Shown: piece by piece, positions 1 through 11,497 of the stretch
How positions within the stretch are numbered: position 1 is the first letter of the stretch
Layout of the letters: each line of letters begins with the position of its first letter
The notes under the pieces: model-generated
Told to the model about the DNA's origin: nothing
Database searches by the model: none
What the model saw: only the letters and a program-made list of their open reading frames with translations
Program-made: the position numbers and the translations under genes
Origin: Cherax quadricarinatus
Lineage: Eukaryota > Arthropoda > Malacostraca > Decapoda > Parastacidae
NCBI RefSeq assembly: GCF_038502225.1
Contig: NW_027195515.1
Location: 77,501-141,500 of the forward strand
Length of the DNA: 64,000 nucleotides
Direction: 5' to 3'

Positions 1-3000
1 ATTGGTGGTGATTGGGATGGACTGGTGGTGAGGGTGATGGACTGGTGGTGAGGGTGATGGACTGGTGGTGAGGTTGACGGACTGGAGGTGAGGGTGATGG
101 ACTGGTGGTAAGGGTGATGGACTGGATGTGAGGGTGATGGACTGGTGGTAAGGGTGATGGACTGGTGGTGAGGGTGATGGATTGGTGGTGAGGGTGATGG
201 ACTGGTGGTGAGGGTGATGGGCTGTTGGTGAGGGTGATGGGCTGGTGGTGAGAGTGATGGACTGGTGGTGAGAGTGATGGACAGGTGGTGAGGGTGATGG
301 ACTGGTGGTGAGAGTGATGGACTGGTGGTGAGGGTGATGGACTGGTGGTGAGAGTGATGGACTGGTGGTGAGGGTGATGGACTGGTGGTGAGAGTGATGG
401 ACTGGTGGTGAGAGTGATGGACTGGTGGTGAGAGTGATGGACTGGTGGTGAGGGTGATGGACTGGTGGTGAGAGTGATGGACTGGTGGTGAGGGTGATGG
501 ACTGGTGTTGAGAGTGATGGACTGGTGGTGAGAGTGATGGACTGGTGGTGAGAGTGATAAACTGGTGGTGAGGGTGATGGACTGGTGGTGAGAGTGATGG
601 ACTGGTGGTGAGAGTGATGGACTGGTGGTGAGAGTGATGGACTGGTGGTGAGGGTGATGGACTGGTGGTGAGGGTGATGGACTGGTGGTGAGGGTGATGG
701 ACTGGTGGTGAGAGTGATGGACTGGTGGTGAGAGTGATGGACTGGTGGTGAGAGTGATGGACTGGTGGTGAGGGTGATGGACTGGTGGTGAGGGTGATGG
801 ACTGGTGGTGAGGGTGATGGACTGGTCGTGAGGGTGATGGACTGGTGGTGAGAGTGATGGACTGGTCGTGAGGGTGATGGACTGGTGGTGAGGGTGATGG
901 ACTGGTGGTGAGGGTGATGGACTGGTGGTGAGAGTGATGGACTGGTGGTGAGAGTGATGGACTGGTGGTGAGAGTGATGGACTGGTGGTGAGAGTGATGG
1001 ACTGGTGGTGAGGGTGATGGACTGGTAGTGAGGGTGATGGACTGGTGGTGAGAGTGATGGACTGGTGGTGAGAGTGATGGACTGGTGGTGAGAGTGATGG
1101 ACTGGTGGTGAGAGTGATGGACTGGTGGTGAGGGTGATGGACTGGTGGTGAGGGTGATGGACTGGTGGTGAGAGTGATGGACTGGTGGTGAGAGTGATGG
1201 ACTGGTGGTGAGAGTGATGGACTGGTGGTGAGGGTGATGGACTGGTGGTGAGGGTGATGGACTGGTGGTGAGAGTGATGGACTGGTGGTGAGGGTGATGG
1301 ACTGGTGGTGAGAGTGATGGACTGGTGGTGAGAGTGATGGACTGGTGGTGAGAGTGATGGACTGGTGGTGAGGGTGATGGACTGGTAGTGAGGGTGATGG
1401 ACTGGTGGTGAGGGTGATGGACTGGTGGTGAGAGTGATGGACTGGTGGTGAGGGTGATGGACTGGTGGTGAGGGTGATGGACTGGTGGTGAGGGTGATGG
1501 ACTGGTGGTGAGAGTGATGGACTGGTGGTGAGGGTGATGGACTGGTGGTGAGAGTGATGGACTGGTGGTGAGGGTGATGGACTGGTGGTGATAGTGATGG
1601 ACTGGTGGTGAGGGTGATGGACTGGTGGTGAGAGTGATGGACTGGTGGTGAGGGTGATGGACTGGTGGTGAGGGTGATGGACTGGTGGTGAGAGTGATGG
1701 ACTGGTGGTGAGAGTGATGGACTGGTGGTGAGAGTGATGGACTGGTGGTGAGAGTGATGGACTGGTGGTGAGGGTGATGGACTGGTGGTGAGAGTGATGG
1801 ACTGGTGGTGAGGGTGATGGACTGATGGTGAGAGTGATGGACTGGTGGTGAGGGTGATGGACTGGTGGTGAGGGTGATGGACTGGTGGTGAGAGTGATGG
1901 ACTGGTGGTGAGAGTGATGGACTGGTGGTGAGGGTGATGGACTGGTCGTGAGGGTGATGGACTGGTGGTGAGGGTGATGGACTGGTGGTGAGGGTGATGG
2001 ACTGGTGGTGAGGGTGATGGACTGGTGGTGAGGGTGATGGACTGGTGGTGAGAGTGATGGACTGGTGGTGAGAGTGATGGACTGGTGGTGAGGGTGATGG
2101 ACTGGTGGTGAGAGTGATGGACTGGTGGTGAGGGTGATGGACTGGTGGTGAGAGTGATGGACTGGTGGTGAGGGTGATGGACTGGTGGTGAGGGTGATGG
2201 ACTGGTGGTGAGGGTGATGGACTGGTGGTGAGAGTGATGGACTGGTGGTGAGGGTGATGGACTGGTGGTGAGAGTGATGGACTGGTGGTGAGAGTGATGG
2301 ACTGGTGGTGAGGGTGATGGACTGGTGGTGAGGGTGATGGACTGGTGGTGAGGGTGATGGACTGGTGGTGAGAGTGATGGACTGGTGGTGAGAGTGATGG
2401 ACTGGTGGTGAGAGTGATGGACTGGTGGTGAGAGTGATGGACTGGTGGTGAGGGTGATGGACTGGTGGTGAGGGTGATGGACTGGTGGTGAGAGTGATGG
2501 ACTGGTGGTGAGAGTGATGGACTGGTGGTGAGAGTGATGGACTGGTGGTGAGAGTGATGGACTGGTGGTGAGAGTGATGGACTGGTGGTGAGAGTGATGG
2601 ACTGGTGGTGAGGGTGATGGACTGGTGGTGAGAGTGATGGACTGGTGGTGAGAGTGATGGACTGGTGGTGAGAGTGATGGACTGGTGGTGAGAGTGATGG
2701 ACTGGTGGTGAGAGTGATGGACTGGTGGTGAGAGTGATGGACTGGTGGTGAGAGTGATGGACTGGTGGTGAGGGTGATGGACTGGTGGTGAGAGTGATGG
2801 ACTGGTGGTGAGAGTGATGGACTGGTGGTGAGAGTGATGGACTGGTGGTGAGAGTGATGGACTGGTGGTGAGAGTGATGGACTGGTGGTGAGAGTGATGG
2901 ACTGGTGGTGAGAGTGATGGACTGGTGGTGAGAGTGATGGACTGGTGGTGAGAGTGATGGACTGGTGGTGAGAGTGATGGACTGGTGGTGAGAGTGATGG

Positions 3001-3743
3001 GCTGGTGGTGAGAGTGATGGACTGGTGGTGAGAGTGATGGACTGGTGGTGAGAGTGATGGACTCGTGGTGAGGGTGATGGACTGGTGGTGAGGGTGATGG
3101 ACTGGTGGTGAGAGTGATGGACTGGTGGTGAGGGTGATGGACTGGTGGTGAGGGTGATGGACTGGTGGTGAGGGTGATGGACTGGTGGTGAGGGTGATGG
3201 ACTGGTGGTGAGGGTGATGGACTGGTGGTGAGGGTGATGGACTGGTGGTGAGAGTGATGGACTGGTGGTGAGGGTGATGGACTGGTGGTGAGAGTGATGG
3301 ACTGGTGGTGAGGGTGATGGACTGGTGGTGAGGGTGATGGACTGGTGGTGAGGGTGATGGACTGGTGGTGAGAGTGATGGATTGGTGATGAGGATGATGG
3401 ACTGGTGGTGAGAGTGATGGACTGGTGGTGAGTGTGATGGGCTGTTGGTGAGGCTGATGAATCGGTAGTGAGAGCGACGGATCGGTAGTGAGGGTGATGG
3501 ACTGGTGGTGACGGTGGACTGGTGGTGAGAATGATGAACTGGTGGTGAGGGGGATGTACTGGCAGTGTGGGTGATGGACTGATGGTGTGGGTGATGGACT
3601 GATGGTGTGGGTGATGGACTGATGGTGTGGGTGATGGACTGGTGGTGACGGTGATCTACTGGTGGTGAGGGTGATGGGCTGGTGGTGAGGGTGATGGACT
3701 GGTAGAGTGGGTGATGGACTTGTGGTGACGGTGATGTACTGGT
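1..3743. repeat. 20-bp minisatellite array
   Basis: The tandem array has consensus ACTGGTGGTGAGRGTGATGG, close to 180 copies, and is in strict 20-bp register from the left edge to about position 3500. Nearly all variation is A or G at one site (agggtg or agagtg). The last 250 bp are degenerate, with variants such as gatggtgtgg and ggtagagtgg, and grade into a GT microsatellite. The plus strand is very G/T-rich. The array runs off the left edge of the window, so its full length is unknown. No coding role is seen. Confidence 0.97.
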
Positions 3744-3756
3744 GGTGTGTGTGTGT

Positions 3757-3855
<99 letters not shown>

Positions 3856-3864
3856 TGTGTGTGT

Positions 3865-3945
<81 letters not shown>

Positions 3946-3954
3946 TGTGTGTGT

Positions 3955-3999
<45 letters not shown>

Positions 4000-4010
4000 T
4001 GTGTGTGTGT
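3744..4010. repeat. (GT)n microsatellite with TATG interruptions
   Basis: An almost pure GT dinucleotide run is broken at intervals by single TA steps. It abuts the 3' terminus of the minus-strand LINE on its right, where LINE 3' ends often carry or seed simple repeats. Open frames reading (VC)n across it are artefacts. Confidence 0.97.
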
Positions 4011-6203
4011 ACTCACCTATTTGTACTCACCTATTTGTGGTTGCAGGGGTCGAGTCTTAGCTCCTGGCCCCGCCTCTTCACCGGTTACTACTGGGCCCTC
4101 TCTCTCCCCGCTCCATGAGCTTTATCAAACCTCGTCTTAAAACTGTGTATGGTTCCTGCCTCCACTACGTCATTTTCTAGGCTATTCCACTGCCTTACAA
4201 CTCTATGACTGAAGAAATACTTCCTACTGTCTCTCTGACTCATTTGTGTCTTCAACTTCCAATTGTGACCTCTTGTTTCTGTGTCCCCTCCCTGGAACAT
4301 CCTGTCTTTGTCCACCTTTTCTATGCCACGCAGTATTTTACATGTCGTTATCATGTCTCCCCTGACCCTCCTGTCTTCCAGTGTCGTCAGGCCGATTTCC
4401 CTTAATCTTTCTTCATAGGACATTCCCCTTAGCTCTGGAACTAACCTTGTCGCAAACCTTTGTACTTTCTCTAGTTTCTTGACGTGCTTTATCAAGTGCG
4501 GGTTCCAAACAGGTGCTGCATACTCCAGTATGGGCCTGACATACACGGTGTACAGTGTCTTGAATGATTCCTTACTAAGGTATCGGAATGCTGTTCTCAG
4601 GTTTGCCAGGCTCCCATGTGCTGCAGCAGTTATCTGATTGATGTGTGCTTCCGGAGACATGCTCGGTGTTATACTCACCCAAAGATCTTTCTCCTTGAGT
4701 GAGGTTTGCAGTCTTTGGCCACCTAGCCTATACTCTGTCTGTGGTCTTCTGTGCCCTTCCCCTATCTTCATGACTTTGCATTTGGCAGGATTAAATTCGA
4801 GAAGCCATTTGCTGGACCAGGTGTCCAGTCTGTCCAGGTCTCTTTGAAGTCCTGCCTGGTCCTCATCAGATTTAATTCTCCTCATTAACTTCACATCATC
4901 TGCAAACAGGGACATTTCTGAGTCTAACCCTTCCATCATGTCGTTCACATATACCAAAAATAGCACTGGTCATAGGACCGACCCCTGTGGGACCCCGCTC
5001 GTCACAGGTGCCCACTGTGATACATCATTACGTACCATGACTCGTTGTTGCCTCCCTGTCAGGTATTCTCTGATCCATTGCAGTGCCCTTCCTGTTATAC
5101 GCGCCTGATGCTCTAGCTTCTGCACTAATCTCTTGTGAGGAACTGTGTCAAAGGCCTTCTTGCAGTCCAAGAAGATGCAATCAACCCATCCCTCTCTCTC
5201 GTGTCTTACTTCTGTTATTTTATCATAAAACTCCAGAAGGTTTGTGACACAAGATTTGCCTTCCGTGAATCCGTGCTGGTTGGCATTTATACTCTTGTTC
5301 CGTTCCAGGTGCTCCACCACTCTCCTCCTGATAATCTTCTCCATAATTTTGCATACTATACACGTCAATGACACAGGTCTATAGTTTAGTGCCTCTTTTC
5401 TGTCTCCTTTTTTAAAAATGGGAACTACATTTGCCGTCTTCCATACCTCAGGTAGTTGCCCAGTTTCCAGGGACATGTTGAAGATTGTGGTAAGTGGCAC
5501 GCACAACATATCTGCTCCCTCTCTAAGGACCCACAGGGAGATGTTGTCCGGTCCCATTGCCTTTGAGGTATCGATGTCCCTTAGCACTTTCTTCACCTCC
5601 TCCTCATCTGTATGTATGTCGTCCAACACTTGTTGGTGTATTCCTTGCTGGCGTCTCCATCTGGTCTGTCCCCCCAGAGTCCTTCCTGTCTCTACTGTAA
5701 ATACTTCCTTAAATCTTGTGTTGAGCTCCTCACATACCTCTTGATCGTTTCTTGTGAGTTCTCCACCTTCTTTCCTCAGCCTTATCACCTGGTCTTTGAC
5801 TGTTGTCTTCCTCCTAATGTGGCTATACAGCAGTTTCGGGTCAGATTTGACTTTCGATGCAATGTCTTATTCGTACTGTCGCTGGGCCTCCCTCCTTATC
5901 TGTGCATACTCGTTTCTGGCTCTTCTACTAATCTCCTTGTTTTCCTGGGTCCTATGCCTCCTGTACCTTTTCCATTCTCTGTTGCACTTAGTTTTTGCCT
6001 CCCTACACCTTCGGGTAAACCAAGGACTCGTTTTGGTCTTCCTATTATTTCTGTTTCCCTTGGGAACAAAACTTTCCTCTGCCTCCTTGCACTTTGTTGC
6101 CACATATTCCATCATCTCGTTTGAATGTGACAAAAATGTGAAAGATCTTGAGCTGAAGCTTTCCATCCTTTCGTGGCTTTTTTTTATATTTTTGAGATCG
6201 TCC
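4011..6203 (-). mobile_element. CR1/Jockey-like LINE, 5'-truncated
   Basis: This non-LTR retrotransposon copy lies on the minus strand. Its 3' end is at 4011, where the minus strand ends in two tandem copies of AAATAGGTGAGTAC. Short 3'-terminal tandem repeats of this kind are typical of CR1-type LINEs. The body encodes a reverse transcriptase and the C-terminal tail, but the endonuclease and any ORF1 are missing. The 5' truncation point is at about 6203, where a TATG/TA microsatellite begins. It lies upstream of the host exon at 6681, on the opposite strand. Confidence 0.9.
4088..6199 (-). pseudogene. LINE reverse transcriptase, two in-frame stops
   Basis: One continuous minus-strand frame encodes a LINE reverse transcriptase that would make cDNA at the target site. 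Reading from the 5' side it has a basic linker (about 6166-5867), the fingers and palm (YRPVSLT, HGFTEGKSC, FLDCKKAFDTVPH, SGVPQGSVL), the catalytic FADD at codons 4895-4906, and a thumb/tail region with YVRPILEYAAPVWNP. The frame is broken only by a TAA at 5867-5869 and a TGA at 4970-4972, the latter directly after the QGSVL motif. There is no frameshift, so this copy is inactive but not ancient. The family is CR1/Jockey-like by motif and by the 3' terminal repeat; the exact clade is uncertain. Confidence 0.88.
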
Positions 6204-6224
6204 GTATGTATGTATGTATGTATG

Positions 6225-6303
<79 letters not shown>
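6204..6303. repeat. (TATG)n(TA)n microsatellite
   Basis: About five TATG units are followed by roughly 40 TA dinucleotides. The run sits exactly at the 5' truncation point of the LINE and separates it from the flank of the host exon. Tyr-Ile frames across it are not genes. Confidence 0.97.
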
Positions 6304-6307
<4 letters not shown>

Positions 6308-6680
6308 TTATGGCGGCTGCCACTACTAGTGATGATGTAGGGAACCCAGAGCCTTGACGATGAGAGAGTCTTTGAGCGAAAAAACTTGAGCTCTATTCCT
6401 GAGGCCTAGATGATTAAACTACCAAATTTCAGGCTTAAACAAAATAGAGTTTGAAGAATACAATAATGAGTAGTGAGGAAAAGTAAAAGCAGTTAATTCT
6501 TGACAGCTGTTATATCCTGTATCACACCCCAGTGCGAAGACCCTCTTACTGCGTCACTCACCAACATCCTGCCGAAGACGGAGGCACATCCAGCAGTCAC
6601 GGTGTCGCCAGCGTGGGCACAGCACGCTGGAGAGTTAGCTTATGTTCTGAAGCCTCCTCCAGGAGCCCCGTCAGACCAGG
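6304..6680 (+). promoter_or_regulatory. 5' flank and probable 5' UTR of secreted-protein gene
   Basis: The sequence changes at about 6505 from A/T-rich DNA to a GC-richer stretch that leads into the ATG at 6681. A weak arthropod-type start is possible: TATAT at 6511 and CCAGTG around 6529-6534, although the spacing of about 20 bp is short. Alternatively, 6507 follows ttcttgacag and could be a splice acceptor for a 5' UTR exon. A two-codon upstream ORF (ATG TTC TGA, 6642-6647 with its stop at 6648-6650) lies 30 bases before the main start, and the TGA is in frame with the main start. Transcript data would be needed to choose between promoter and acceptor. Confidence 0.4.
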
Positions 6681-6753
6681 ATGGCCCACTGGTGGTGGTG
6701 CTGGTGTCTTCTGTGGCTCATCAGCGACTTGGTCTTCGCCGAAGAAGTGGAGA
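6681..6753 (+). CDS. Secreted protein, first coding exon (signal peptide)
   Basis: The exon encodes 24 residues plus one base. It has a short n-region (MAH), a hydrophobic core unusually rich in Trp and Cys (WWWCWCLLWLISDLV) and a Val-Phe-Ala cleavage motif, giving likely cleavage after Ala20 before an acidic EEVE. The ATG context is strong (A at -3, G at +4), and an in-frame stop lies at 6648-6650, so this start is well supported. The exon ends at a consensus donor, GTGAGT at 6754-6759, in phase 1. Two other plus-strand frames are also open here, but neither gives a signal peptide. I infer that it splices to 47168, which has a matching phase-1 acceptor; the pairing is not proven. The host family is not recognised. 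Confidence 0.62.
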
Positions 6754-7540
6754 GTGAGTACTGGGTACAGGAGGGAAGGTGGAAAAGATAGAAAAGGGGT
6801 AGATATTATTATATGAAAAAAGTGTTTACTTATAAAAAAAAATTAAATACTGTAATGAACAACTGTCGTTTCTTTTGTTTATTCACTGAAATGTTGCGCT
6901 GTATTGGATTTGTACACAAAACCTGTTTAAAAAATAATTATACTTTTATTGAACTTAAGTAAGAATAAGTTCTTTATTTAATTAATTTATATAGAGATGA
7001 GATATAATAAGATGGTGGATGTGAACGCAGTGTGGCAGGTGTTGCAGATGTGTGAAATACACGGTAGGAAAAGGCTATAACGCATTTTAACGAGTTAATT
7101 AAGTCTTCTCACCTTCATCTCTCTGATTAAGACATGTATGAGAGAATGTGAGAAACTTTCAGTGCAAGTAAGACATAGACAAGAGTGTGTCACGTGACCA
7201 TTGTTGATTGTTGTGTTAATACATCGGGAAGTAAAGTAGACAAGAGTTAATATGTTGGGGAAATAGGTGTGTGCTGGAAGGACAATGAATCTGGTATAAA
7301 GTGGGAGTGGTCACGGATATGCTCTTTGCTGATGACGCTGCTTCTGGGGAATATAAAAGAACGCTGATGTGAACAAAGGGAAGGGTAAGAAGCCTAGCTA
7401 ATGTAAGGTTGAAAGTAATTTTAAAGGGATTAAGTATTCAAGAAATTATTTTATTTATATATCTGGAAGTGGATGTAATAGCAGATGCTGTTTTGAAAGA
7501 CGACGTGAACCACAGAATATATGAAGGTGACAGAGTAGCA
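6754..7540. other. Unique A/T-rich intron sequence
   Basis: No repeat family, RNA gene or coding region was recognised. The sequence is single-copy by eye within the window and is the only long non-repetitive stretch between exon 1 and the satellites. Confidence 0.6.
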
Positions 7541-7820
7541 TGAGACGTAGTGAGTGAATCATGTGTCATGGAGACGTGGTGAGTAAATCATGAGTCATGG
7601 AGACGTAGTGAGTGAGTGAATCATGTGTCATGGTGATGTGGTTAGTAACTCATGTGTCATGGAGATGTGGTGAGTAAATCATGTGTCATGGATATGTGGT
7701 GAGTAAATCATGAGTCATGGAGATGTGGCGAGTGAGTGAATCATGTGTCATGGAGATGTAGTGAGTGAGTGAAACATCATGTCATGGAGACGTAGTGAGT
7801 GAGTGAATCATCATGTCATG
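7541..7820. repeat. 30-33-bp minisatellite (GTGAGTGAGTGAATCATGTGTCATGG type), block 1
   Basis: Tandem units contain gtgagtgaatcatgtgtcatggagatg with variable GAGT number. The same block recurs before every copy of the 163-bp spacer, so it is part of the higher-order repeat. Block 1 is the longest and most diverged, which suggests it is the ancestral intron locus. Confidence 0.9.
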
Positions 7821-7983
7821 GACATATAAGAGTGGGTAAACTAATGTGACTGGCATGACAGAAAAGACTATAGAATAAGAGTAATTCCTATATTTCTGTG
7901 AAAGGTCAGGTGACGAATTTTACAATTATTAGTTTATGAAATAATTGACATTATGATGAGCTACTGAATGTTACTGGTTGTAG
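7821..7983. repeat. 163-bp unique spacer, higher-order copy 1
   Basis: The spacer runs from gacatataagagtggg to actggttgtag and is non-satellite. It occurs five times in the window with only a few substitutions, always between the 30-33-bp minisatellite and the GGTACTATGG satellite. Confidence 0.95.
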
Positions 7984-10900
7984 TAGTATGGTACTGTTTT
8001 ACTACGTGTGGTACTATGGTACTGTTTTACTACGTGTGGTACTATGGTACTGTTTTGCTGCGTGTGGCACTATGGTACTGTTTTGCTTTGTGTGGTACTA
8101 TGGTACTGTTTTGCTTGGTGTGGTACTATGGTACTGTTTTGCTGCGTGTGGTACTATGGAACTGTTTTGCTGCGTGTGGTACTATGGTACTGTTTTGCTC
8201 GGTGTGGTACTATGGTACTGTTTTACTACGTGTGGTACTATGGTACTGTTTTACTGCGAGTGGTACTATGGTACTGACAGTGTTACTGCTTGTGGTACTA
8301 TGGTATAGACTGTCTTACTGCATGTGGCACTATGGTACTGCTTGTGGTACTATGGTACTGCTTGTGGTACTATGCTGCTGCTTGTGGTACTATGGTACTG
8401 CTTGTGGTACTATGGTACTGCTTGTGGTACTATGGTACTGCTTGTGGTACTATGGTACTGCTTGTGGTACTATGGTACTGCTTGAGGTACTATGATACTG
8501 GCTTACTGCGTGTGGTACTATGGTACTGACAGTGTTACTGCTTGTGGTACTATGGTACTGACAGTGTTACTGCTTGTGGTGCTATGGTACTGACTGTTAC
8601 TGCTTGTGGTACTATGGTATTGACTGTGTTACTATATGTGGTACTATGGTACTGCTTGTGGTACTATGGTACTGACTGTGTTACTGAATGTGGTACTAGG
8701 GTACTGAAAGTGCTACTGCTTGAGGTACTATGGTATTGACTGTGTTACTGCATGTGGTACTATGGTACTGACAGTGTTACTGCTTGTGGTACTATGGTAT
8801 TGACTGTGTTACTGCATGTGGTACTATGGTACTGCTTGTGGTACTATGGTACTGCTTGTGGTACTATGGTACTGACTGTGTTACTGCATGTGGTACTATG
8901 GTACTGTTTTACTGCATGTGGTACTATGGTATTGTTTTACTGCGTGTGGTACTATGGTACTGACTGTGTTACTGCATGTGGTACTATGGTATTGTTTTAC
9001 TTCGTGTGGTACTACGGTACTGACAGTGTTACTGTTTGTGGTACTATGATACTACCTGTGTTACTGCTTGTGTTACTATGGTACTGCTTGTGGTACTATG
9101 GTACTGACTGTGTTACTGCATGTGGTACTATGGTACTGACTGTGTTACTGCATGTGGTACTATGGTACTGACTGTGTTACTACGTGTGGTACTATGGTAC
9201 TGTTTTACAACGTGTGGTACTATGGTACTGTTTTGCTGGGTGTGGTACTATGGTACTGTTTTACTACGTGTGGTACTATGGTACTGTTTTACTACGTGTG
9301 GCACTATGGTACTGTTTTACTGCGTGTGGTACTATGGTACTGACAGTGTTACTGCTTGTGGTACTATGGTACTGACAGTGTCACTGCTTGTGGTGCTATG
9401 GAACTGACTGTTACTGCTTGTGGTACTATGGTATTGACTGTGTTACTGCATGTGGTACTATGGTACTGCTTGTGGTACTGTGGTACTGACTGTGTTACTG
9501 CATGTGGTACTATGGTACTGACAGTGTTACTGCTTGTGGTGCTATGGTACTGACTGTTACTGCTTGTGGTACTATGGTATTGACTGTGTTACTGCATGTG
9601 GTACTATGGTACTGCTTGTGGTACTATGGTACTGACTGTGTTACTGAATGTGGTACTATGGTACTGAAAGTGTTACTGCTTGAGGTACTATGGTACTGAC
9701 AGTGTTACTGCATGTGGTACTATGGTACTGACAGTGTTACTGCTTGTGGTACTATGGTATTGACTGTGTTACTGCATGTGGTACTATGGTTCTGCTTGTG
9801 GTACTATGGTACTGACTGTGTTACTGCATGTGGTACTATGGTACTTTTTTACTGCGTGTGGTACTATGGTACTGATAGTATTAGTGCGTGTGGTACTATG
9901 GTATTGTTTTACTGCGTGTGGTACTATGGTACTGACTGTGTTACTGCATGTGGTACTATGGTACTGTTTTACTTCGTGTGGTACTACGGTACTGAGAGTG
10001 TTACTGTTTGTGGTACTATGATACTACCTGTGTTACTGCTTGTGGTACTATGGTACTGCTTGTGGTACTATGGTACTGACTGTGTTACTGCATGTGGTAC
10101 TATGGTCCTGACTGTGTTACTGCAAGTGGTACTATGGTCCGGACTGTGTTACTACGTGTGGTACTATGGTACTGTTTTACTACGTGTGGTACTATGGTAC
10201 TGTTTTGCTGGGTGTGGCACTATGGTACTGTTTTACTACGTGTGGTACTATGGTACTGTTTTACTACGTGTGGCACTATGGTACTGTTTTACTGCGTGTG
10301 GTACTATGGTACTGACAGTGTTACTGCTTGTGGTACTATGGTACTGACAGTGTTACTGCTTGTGGTGCTATGGTATTGACTGTTACTGCATGTGGTACTA
10401 TGGTACTGCTTGTGATACTATGGTACTGACTGTGTTACTGCATGTGGTACCATGGTACTGACAGTTACTGCTTGTGGTACTATGGTATTGACTGTGTTAC
10501 TGCATGTAGTACTATGGTACTGACAGTGTTACTGCTTGTGGTACTATGGTATTGACTGTGTTACTGCATGTGATATTGTGGTACTGGTTGTGGTACTATG
10601 GTACTGACTATGTTACTGCATGTGGTACTATGGTACTGTTTTACTGCGTGTGGTACTATGGTACTGATAGTGTTACTGTGTGTGGTACTATGGTATTGTT
10701 TTACTGCATGTGGTACTATGGTACTGACTGTGTTACTTCATGTGGTACTATGGTACTATTTTACTTCGTGTGGTACTACGGTACTGACAGTGTTACTGTT
10801 TGTGGTACTATGATAATAACTGTGTTACTGCTTGTGGTACTATGGTACTGCTTGCGGTACTATGGTACTGACTGTGTTACTGCATGTGGTACTATGGTAC

Positions 10901-11132
10901 TGACTGTGTTACTGCATGTGGTACTATGGTACTGACTGTGTTACTGCACGTGGGACTATGGTACTGCTTGTGGTATTTGGTACTGTTTTACTACGTGTGG
11001 TACTATGGTACTGACTGTCTTACTGCTTGTGGTACTATGGTATTGACTGTGTTACTGCTTGTGGTACTATGGTACTGCTTTTGGTACTATGGTACTGCTT
11101 GTGGTAATATGGTACTGACTGTGTTACTGCAT
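7984..11132. repeat. GGTACTATGGTAC satellite, block 1
   Basis: Three interleaved monomer types share GTACTATGGTACTG: a 28-bp form ending TTTTACTRCGTGTG, a 32-bp form ending ACTGTGTTACTGCATGTG, and a 20-bp form ending CTTGTG. The block starts with 28-mers, moves to 20-mers and then to mixed 32-mers. The same order recurs in the next block. Long plus-strand frames with MWYYGT and VLLRVVLWYC motifs result from stop-poor monomers whose lengths are not multiples of three. Confidence 0.97.
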
Positions 11133-11334
11133 GACTGGAGACGTAGTGAGTGAGTGAATCATGTGTCATGGAGATGTGGTGAGTAAATCATGCGTCATGG
11201 AGATATGGTGAGTGAGTGAATCATGTGTCATGGAGATGTAGTGAGTGAGTGAATCATCATGTCATGGAGATGTAGTGAGTGAGTGAATCATCATGTCATG
11301 GAGATGTAGTGAGTGAGTGGATCATCATGTCATG
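11133..11334. repeat. 30-33-bp minisatellite, block 2
   Basis: This is the second copy of the GTGAGTGAGTGAATCATG minisatellite. It begins gactggagacgtag, directly after the satellite, and this junction is repeated at 14521, 22355 and 25747. Confidence 0.93.
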
Positions 11335-11497
11335 GACATATAAGAGTGGGTAAACTAATGTGACTGGCATGACAGAAAATACTATAGAATAAGAGTAATT
11401 CCTATATTTCTGTGAAAGGTCAGGTGACGAATTTTACAATTATTAGTTTATGAAATAATTGACATTATGATGAGCTACTGAATGTTACTGGTTGTAG
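11335..11497. repeat. 163-bp spacer, higher-order copy 2
   Basis: It is nearly identical to 7821-7983, for example gaaaatac in place of gaaaagac. Copy 1 to copy 2 is 3,514 bp. Confidence 0.95.

Noticed and set aside
3707..4140. Val-Cys repeat frames
   Set aside because: They are direct translation of a GT microsatellite.
6500..6816. Two overlapping frames across the exon 1 region (PAWAQHAGELAYVLKPPPG and HPAEDGGTSSSHGVASVG)
   Set aside because: They are shadow frames. The frame beginning at 6681 has a signal peptide, strong start context and a phase-defined donor; the others start without ATG or read through the donor.
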